Assembly: GCA_016296505.1 (NCBI GenBank)
Contig: JAEDJD010000030.1
Location: 1 to 19,535, forward strand
DNA: 19,535 nt
Reading direction: 5' to 3'
DNA from: Oscillospiraceae bacterium
GTDB lineage: Bacteria; Bacillota; Clostridia; Oscillospirales; Ruminococcaceae
Part shown: positions 15,145 through 19,535 of the stretch, piece by piece
Layout: every line of letters begins with the position of its first letter
Numbering within the stretch: the first letter of the stretch is position 1
Program-made: the position numbers and the translations under genes
The notes under the pieces: generated by a model
Database searches by the model: none
What the model was told of the DNA's origin: nothing
Seen by the model: only the letters and a program-made list of their open reading frames with translations

Positions 15145-16170
15145 ATGCAAGAAGCAAGCAGTCTGATTCGGCTGCGTCGGCCGCCGTCCATTACCGCATG
15201 GAGCAGTACCGTCGGAAAAAAAGAATCCGAAGGACCGCTCGGAACCTGCTTTGATCTGATCGAAAAGGACGGTCACTTTGGACAAAAAACATGGGAACAG
15301 GCAGAGAGCGAATTGCAGCGCCGTACCATCAATCTGTTGCTGCAAAAGGCAGGCGTCGCCGCAGAGGACATCAGCTGTCTGTTTGCAGGCGACCTCATCA
15401 ATCAATGCACCAGCTCAACCTATGCCCTGCGGCATCTGGATATCCCCTACTACGGGATATTCGGCGCCTGCTCGACCTTTGCCGAGGGAATGCAGCTTGC
15501 CGCGGCAATGCTCTCCGGCATGGAGCTGCCGCATTGCGCCGTCCTGACATCCTCCCATTTTTCCAGCGCAGAGCGACAGTTCCGTTTTCCGCTCTCCTAC
15601 GGCGGTCAGCGCACGCCGAATGCGCAGTGGACCTGTACCGCCGCCGGAGCGGTTCTGCTCGGTCAGACCGGTACGCCGCCCTATATCCGCGGCTTCTGTA
15701 CGGGCAGAATCCGCGACATCGGCGTTACCGACGCAAACAATATGGGCGCGGCGATGGCGCCTGCCGCCGCCGATACCATCGCACGCTATCTCTCTGCAAC
15801 GCGGACTCGTCCGACGGATTATGACGCGATTGTAACGGGCGATCTCGGCTTAGTTGGCAGCCGTCTGCTCATGCAGCTCATGGAGCAAAACGGCTATGAG
15901 CTGCGCGGCGTACACCGTGATTGCGGCATCATGATGTTCGATCAGAACCGGCAGGATACTCATGCAGGCGGCTCTGGCTGCGGCTGTTCGGCAAGTATTA
16001 TCTGCGGCTATTTCCTGCCAAGGCTGCAATCCGGCGAGCTGCGCAACGTCCTCTATGCCGCGACAGGCGCGCTGCTCTCCCCGATGCTCTGTCAGCAGGG
16101 CGAGAGCATACCGGCAATTTGTCATGTGGTGCATCTCTCTCATGAGATCGGAAAGGAGCAGACAGCATGA
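15145..16170 (+). CDS. spoVAD: Stage V sporulation protein AD
   Basis: A 341-aa protein (B. subtilis SpoVAD is of similar length) with the thiolase-like fold of the family. SpoVA proteins move dipicolinic acid into the forespore and out at germination, and SpoVAD is the DPA-binding subunit on the inner membrane. Family marks seen: a start RRPPSITAWSSTVGKKESEGP, DLINQCTSSTYALR, the thiolase-like turn FGACSTFAEG (Cys109), TSSHFSSAERQFRFP, TGDLGLVGS, and a C-terminal GGSGCGCSA. The start is fixed by AGGGAG at 15131-15136. Its stop overlaps the spoVAE start by four bases (ATGA). spoVAC, usually directly upstream, is not in the window; a terminator and an unrelated gene are there instead. Confidence 0.95.
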   Translation: MQEASSLIRLRRPPSITAWSSTVGKKESEGPLGTCFDLIEKDGHFGQKTWEQAESELQRRTINLLLQKAGVAAEDISCLFAGDLINQCTSSTYALRHLDIPYYGIFGACSTFAEGMQLAAAMLSGMELPHCAVLTSSHFSSAERQFRFPLSYGGQRTPNAQWTCTAAGAVLLGQTGTPPYIRGFCTGRIRDIGVTDANNMGAAMAPAAADTIARYLSATRTRPTDYDAIVTGDLGLVGSRLLMQLMEQNGYELRGVHRDCGIMMFDQNRQDTHAGGSGCGCSASIICGYFLPRLQSGELRNVLYAATGALLSPMLCQQGESIPAICHVVHLSHEIGKEQTA

Positions 16171-16526
16171 ATTATATCTGGGCGTTTCTCATCGGCGGAC
16201 TGCTTTGCGTAATCGGGCAGCTTCTGATTGACTATACCAAACTGACGCCGGCGCGTATTCTGGTCGGATATGTGGTTGCAGGCGTTGTGCTCGGGGGACT
16301 CGGCATTTATCCGTATCTCGTGGATCTGGCAGGCGCAGGCGCGTCCGTACCGCTTTCCGGCTTCGGCAATCTGCTTGCGCAGGGCATCCGAAAGGACGTT
16401 GACGCACATGGATTGCTGGGCATTCTAACGGGCGGTCTGACCTCCTCCGCCGGCGGCATCACGGCTGCGCTGCTCTTCGGATTGTTCGCCTCGGTCGTAT
16501 TCCAGACCAAATCGCGCGAATCATAA
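16167..16526 (+). CDS. spoVAE: Stage V sporulation protein AE
   Basis: A 119-aa integral membrane protein corresponding to SpoVAEb of B. subtilis (about 116 aa). It opens with MNYIWAFLIGGLLCVIGQLL; three to four hydrophobic segments follow, with GLLGILTGGLTSSAGG (82-97) before the last helix. It works with SpoVAC and SpoVAD in the dipicolinate channel of the spore inner membrane. It is translationally coupled to spoVAD (ATGA overlap), with GGAAAGGAG just inside the end of spoVAD as its ribosome site. It is the last gene of a two-gene unit; no clear terminator follows, only 280 bp of AT-rich sequence. Confidence 0.94.
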   Translation: MNYIWAFLIGGLLCVIGQLLIDYTKLTPARILVGYVVAGVVLGGLGIYPYLVDLAGAGASVPLSGFGNLLAQGIRKDVDAHGLLGILTGGLTSSAGGITAALLFGLFASVVFQTKSRES

Positions 16527-16806
16527 TAAATAAAAAACTTTTACAAACAAGAAAGAATGACAGAGACATCCAGAACTCTGCCGTACAGCGCCATACGCTT
16601 TCATGTCGATGCAAGCAAAATCTAATACGATTTAAAAAATCAAACAAAGCATAAGACAAAAATCTGATAAAAACATTGCGCGAATATAAATTTTGTAAAC
16701 AATCTGCGAAAAAGCCGTCATACCCCCTTGCATTTTGTTCTGATATATGTTAGAATAAATATGTCTCGTGTATAGACAAAGGTTACACATCAATGGAGGA
16801 AAGAGT
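16527..16806. other. AT-rich gene-free stretch before the phosphorylase
   Basis: These 280 bp have no credible gene. A weak CAGAG/CTCTG dyad near 16561-16580 lacks a T run. A TGTAAAC near 16695 partly resembles a catabolite-responsive element, but matches too few positions to call. The promoter of the next gene ends the stretch. Confidence 0.6.
16728..16756 (+). promoter_or_regulatory. Sigma-A promoter of the GH94 gene
   Basis: TTGCAT at 16728-16733, a 17-bp spacer and TAGAAT at 16751-16756, about 50 nt before the start codon. Confidence 0.7.
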
Positions 16807-19200
16807 ATGAGATACGGCTATTTTGATCTCAAACAAAAAGAATATGTCATAACCCGTCCGGACACACCTGCCGCGTGGTCAAATTACCTCGGTGATCCGG
16901 AGTACGGCGCAATTATCACGAATAATGCTGCCGGATACAGCTTCGTCAAATCCGGCGCAAACGGCAGAATCGGCAGATTCCGCTTCAATTCCATGATGGC
17001 GCTTCCCGGCAGATATATCTATCTGACGGATAAGGAAAACAAAGATTTCTGGTCTGCGTCATGGCAGCCCGTCGGCAAGCCGCTGGAGCAGTATCAATGC
17101 GTCTGCCGCCACGGTACGGCATATACCGTCCTGACCGCAGAGTACGCAGGCATCCAGACCGAAACAACCTACTATGTTCCGGACACCTACGAGGTTTGGC
17201 AGTGCAAAATTACAAACAAGTCTGACCGTCCGCGCAAGCTCGCTGTGACCGGTTTCATCGAGTTCACTAACGACAGCAATTATCAGCAGGATCAGGTCAA
17301 TCTGCAATATACGCTGTTTATCTCGCGTACCAGCTTCGAGGGCGGTAACCGTATCATCGAGCATATCAACGAAAACAGTGGCAGAGACGCTACAGGCTCG
17401 AACCATAAGGAGCGCTTCTTCGGCGTTGCAGGCGCACCCGTAGCAACTGCAAACGGCGATCTGTCCGCTTTCATCGGACCATACCGCACCTACTCCAATC
17501 CGATCGCCGTCGAACGCGGCGAGTGCGACGGCACAATGAACTTTAACAGCAATGCCTGCGGCGCGCTGCAATCGGATATTGAATTGCAGCCCGGCGAGAC
17601 CAAAACCCTGATCTATGTATTCGGTCAGCGCAATTCTGCCGAAGCTGCGGAAATTCTCAAGAAATATGAAAATGTCGGTATTGCTGACGAGGAAATCGAG
17701 AAGCTGCGCAGCTTCTGGCATGAACAGCTTTCGCGTTTTGAGGTCGAAACGCCCTCGGACGAGTTCAATAATATGATCAACGTCTGGAACGCGTACCAGT
17801 GCTTCATCACGTCGATCTGGAGCCGCGCCGCTTCGCTGGTCTATTGCGGCGAGCGTAACGGCTACGGCTATCGCGACACCGTACAGGATATTCAGGGCAT
17901 TATTCACCTGAATCCGGAGATGGCGCTTGAAAAGATTCGCTTCATGCTCTCTGCACAGGTGGATAACGGCGGCGGTCTGCCGCTTGTCAAGTTCAATCAT
18001 AACGCCGGTCACGAAAATACGCCGGATGATCCGGAATACGTCAAGGAGACCGGTCACCCGTCCTACCGCGCAGACGACGCGCTCTGGCTGTTCCCGACGA
18101 TTGTAAAGTATATCGGTGAATCGGGCAATCAGGCGTTCCTCGACGAGGTTATCGTCTACGCAAACGGCGGCGAGGACAGCGTTTACAATCATCTGAAACG
18201 CGCGATCAACTTCTCGATGGAGCGACTCGGCGCGCATAATATGCCTGCAGGTCTCCATGCGGACTGGAATGACTGTCTGCGACTGGGTGCAAAGGGCGAA
18301 TCCACATTCGTTGCATTCCAGCTCTATTACGCAATCCGCGAAATGATGGAAATGGCTAAGGCGAAAAACGATACCGAATATCTCAGCTATCTCGAAAAGA
18401 CGCAAGCAGCACTCTCCGAAACATTGGAAAAGTGCTGGGACGAAGATCGCTTCATCCGTGGAATCCGCGAGGATGGCACGATTGTCGGCGCAAAGAACGA
18501 TCCGGAAGCGAATATGTGGCTGAATCCGCAGAGCTGGTCGGTCATCTCGCGCTTTGCGTCGCCCGAACAGGCGGAGAAAGCAATGGAGAGCGTACACAGC
18601 ATCCTCAATACTCCCTATGGCGCAAAGCTGCTGGAGCCGCCCTATGTCGATCACTATTTCGACGGCGCGCTCATGCACATTTTCAATCCGGATACCAAGG
18701 AAAACGGCGGTATCTTCTCACAATCGCAGGGCTGGCTGATTCTGGCAGAATCGCTGCTCGGTCATGGCGACAGAGCGTTTGAATACTTCATGGAAAGCTC
18801 TCCTGCCGCAATGAACGACAAGGCAGAGATCCGCGTGATGGAGCCTTATGTTCACGGACAGTTTACTGAGAGTAAACGTTCGCCATTCGCCGGCAGATCG
18901 CACGTACACTGGCTGACCGGTACTGCGTCGACAGTCATGGTCGGCTGCGTAGAGGGTATCTGCGGTATGCGCACCGAGCTGAACGGACTGCGCATTGATC
19001 CGTCGATTCCGGCTGCATGGGATGGCTTTAAAATTCACAAGACATTCCGCGGCAAAAAGCTGAATATCAGCATTGAGAACCCGAATCATGTACAGCGCGG
19101 CGTCAAGGCAATGACTGTCAATGGCAAGCGTATCGAGGGCAATTTCGTGCCGGCAGATCAGCTTGCAGACGTCAATGAAATTGAGATCACACTCGGCTGA
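16807..19200 (+). CDS. GH94 disaccharide phosphorylase (cellobiose phosphorylase-like)
   Basis: A 797-aa cytoplasmic enzyme that splits a beta-linked disaccharide with phosphate, giving a sugar 1-phosphate and saving ATP. The ATG at 16807 has a full GGAGGAAAG site seven bases away; an upstream GTG is rejected. The N-terminus MRYGYFDLKQKEYVITRPDTP is the classic GH94 opening (beta-sandwich to about 290), followed by a helical linker and an (alpha/alpha)6 barrel. HADWNDCL (484-491) carries the general-acid Asp, and a final beta domain reads GLRIDPSIPAAWDGFK. The length fits cellobiose or chitobiose phosphorylase, not the longer cellodextrin enzyme. A segment at 397-424 (TGHPSYRADD) differs from the cellobiose phosphorylases I remember, so cellobiose is likely but chitobiose or cellobionate are open. 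No transporter or glycosidase is adjacent. Confidence 0.9.
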   Translation: MRYGYFDLKQKEYVITRPDTPAAWSNYLGDPEYGAIITNNAAGYSFVKSGANGRIGRFRFNSMMALPGRYIYLTDKENKDFWSASWQPVGKPLEQYQCVCRHGTAYTVLTAEYAGIQTETTYYVPDTYEVWQCKITNKSDRPRKLAVTGFIEFTNDSNYQQDQVNLQYTLFISRTSFEGGNRIIEHINENSGRDATGSNHKERFFGVAGAPVATANGDLSAFIGPYRTYSNPIAVERGECDGTMNFNSNACGALQSDIELQPGETKTLIYVFGQRNSAEAAEILKKYENVGIADEEIEKLRSFWHEQLSRFEVETPSDEFNNMINVWNAYQCFITSIWSRAASLVYCGERNGYGYRDTVQDIQGIIHLNPEMALEKIRFMLSAQVDNGGGLPLVKFNHNAGHENTPDDPEYVKETGHPSYRADDALWLFPTIVKYIGESGNQAFLDEVIVYANGGEDSVYNHLKRAINFSMERLGAHNMPAGLHADWNDCLRLGAKGESTFVAFQLYYAIREMMEMAKAKNDTEYLSYLEKTQAALSETLEKCWDEDRFIRGIREDGTIVGAKNDPEANMWLNPQSWSVISRFASPEQAEKAMESVHSILNTPYGAKLLEPPYVDHYFDGALMHIFNPDTKENGGIFSQSQGWLILAESLLGHGDRAFEYFMESSPAAMNDKAEIRVMEPYVHGQFTESKRSPFAGRSHVHWLTGTASTVMVGCVEGICGMRTELNGLRIDPSIPAAWDGFKIHKTFRGKKLNISIENPNHVQRGVKAMTVNGKRIEGNFVPADQLADVNEIEITLG

Positions 19201-19253
19201 ATTGACAATGCCCGATGATGAATTCTATTGTATTCTATCAATGAAAATATAAT

Positions 19254-19298
19254 AAGCGTGATTCACTTCAACTAAAAAGAAGTGAATCACGCTTTTTT
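19254..19298 (+). terminator. Terminator of the GH94 gene
   Basis: A perfect 16-bp stem (19254-19269 with 19279-19294) around a nine-base A-rich loop, ending in six T (19293-19298). Confidence 0.93.
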
Positions 19299-19337
19299 CA
19301 ATCATGAACATCTAGCAATCGGTCTCACTGGGAGAGC

Positions 19338-19372
19338 AAAGCAAAACTCCCAAGCAAGACTGCCTGGGAGTT
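19338..19372 (-). terminator. Terminator of the tRNA transcript
   Basis: On the minus strand AACTCCCAGGCA pairs with TGCTTGGGAGTT (plus 19345-19372, one G-U pair), followed by TTTTGCTTT. It faces the GH94 terminator, so the two units converge here. A small GGGCAGTGCCC hairpin lies between it and the tRNA. Confidence 0.82.
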
Positions 19373-19396
19373 AAAACGGAGTCGGGCACTGCCCGA

Positions 19397-19470
19397 TGGG
19401 CCATCAGGGACTCGAACCCGGGACCAACCGGTTATGAGCCGGGGGCTCTAACCAACTGAGCTAATGGCCC
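19397..19470 (-). tRNA. tRNA-Met (CAU anticodon)
   Basis: A full cloverleaf on the minus strand. Acceptor GGGCCAT/ATGGCCC (7 bp), D arm GCTC/GAGC with AGTTGGTTA loop, anticodon loop CTCATAA (anticodon CAT), T loop TTCGAGT, discriminator A. CCA is not encoded. The TA after the acceptor and the regular D loop fit elongator Met rather than initiator. A CAU tRNA can also be Ile2, modified at C34, which sequence alone does not exclude. Two stem positions are C-U mismatches (27-43 and 50-64). It lies downstream of 5S rRNA. Confidence 0.9.
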
Positions 19471-19483
19471 AATGAATAAGACA

Positions 19484-19509
19484 AAACCCAGAGCAAATAC
19501 TCTGGGTTT
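19484..19509 (-). terminator. Hairpin between 5S rRNA and tRNA
   Basis: AAACCCAGAG pairs with CTCTGGGTTT (19484-19493 with 19500-19509). On the minus strand TTTTGTCTT follows, so it can end the rRNA transcript. Whether it stops all transcription before the tRNA, or acts as a partial stop or processing site, is open; no separate tRNA promoter is obvious in the 14 bp left. Confidence 0.65.
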
Positions 19510-19535
19510 CGGTGCCGGCATCGATCTATCTTCCC
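19510..19535 (-). rRNA. 3' end of 5S rRNA (partial)
   Basis: The last 26 bases, read on the minus strand, start GGGAAGATAGATCGATGCCGG, the typical end of Clostridia 5S rRNA (GGGAA-ATAGGTC-GCCG pattern). A hairpin and a tRNA follow, as at rRNA operon ends. Only the end is present, so the call rests on a short match. Confidence 0.7.

Noticed and set aside
16690..16710. Catabolite-responsive element before the GH94 gene
   Set aside because: TGTAAACAATCTGC matches the first half of the CRE consensus, but the central CG and most of the second half are missing.
17059..18678. 539-codon open frame antisense to the GH94 gene
   Set aside because: Lies wholly within a well-supported enzyme gene and has no start signals or family motifs.
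1..19535. CRISPR array, insertion sequence or phage genes
   Set aside because: No regularly spaced identical repeats with unique spacers, and no transposase, integrase or phage structural genes were found. The iteron array has no spacers of CRISPR type.

Overview
The window looks like chromosomal DNA from a low-to-mid GC, spore-lineage member of the Clostridia, most likely Oscillospiraceae/Ruminococcus-like. Reasons: strong sigma-A promoters with 17-bp spacers, consensus GGAGG-type ribosome sites, TTG starts, spoVAD-spoVAE, a PASTA-type Ser/Thr kinase relative, a YnbB-type PLP protein and a GH94 disaccharide phosphorylase. The genus is inference.

Layout. Bases 1-353 hold the broken 3' end of an unidentified gene, closed by a terminator. 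A penicillin-binding-protein-5-type D,D-carboxypeptidase follows (510-1661, +). Bases 1754-1940 carry a strong promoter, about 100 nt of structured non-coding sequence with a Shine-Dalgarno-complementary tract, and an 18-bp hairpin: a candidate small RNA. mntP (2047-2637, +) then has its own promoter. A bidirectional terminator separates it from the pheS-pheT unit on the minus strand (6366 down to 2751), whose intergenic gap is repeat-like. Also on the minus strand is a small winged-helix protein (6489-6878), with a 22/23-bp iteron-like array and a perfect 19-bp palindrome just upstream.

From 7158 a plus-strand promoter drives a tightly packed unit: two M42 aminopeptidases, a GNAT-like protein, a methionine gamma-lyase-family PLP enzyme, and a single-pass membrane protein (7322-12318). 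Separately promoted is an 813-aa zinc-ribbon/kinase-fold/PASTA membrane protein (12552-14993). Its catalytic residues have been replaced, so it is best read as a pseudokinase, and it ends in a perfect PPPPVTD x5 repeat. Then come spoVAD-spoVAE (15145-16526) with a possible forespore promoter, a GH94 phosphorylase (16807-19199), a terminator, and on the minus strand a tRNA-Met(CAU) and the 3' end of a 5S rRNA at the right edge.

Most of the window is housekeeping. The three places that most deserve a second look are the pseudokinase and its membrane-protein neighbour, the winged-helix gene with its iteron array, and the candidate small RNA before mntP.
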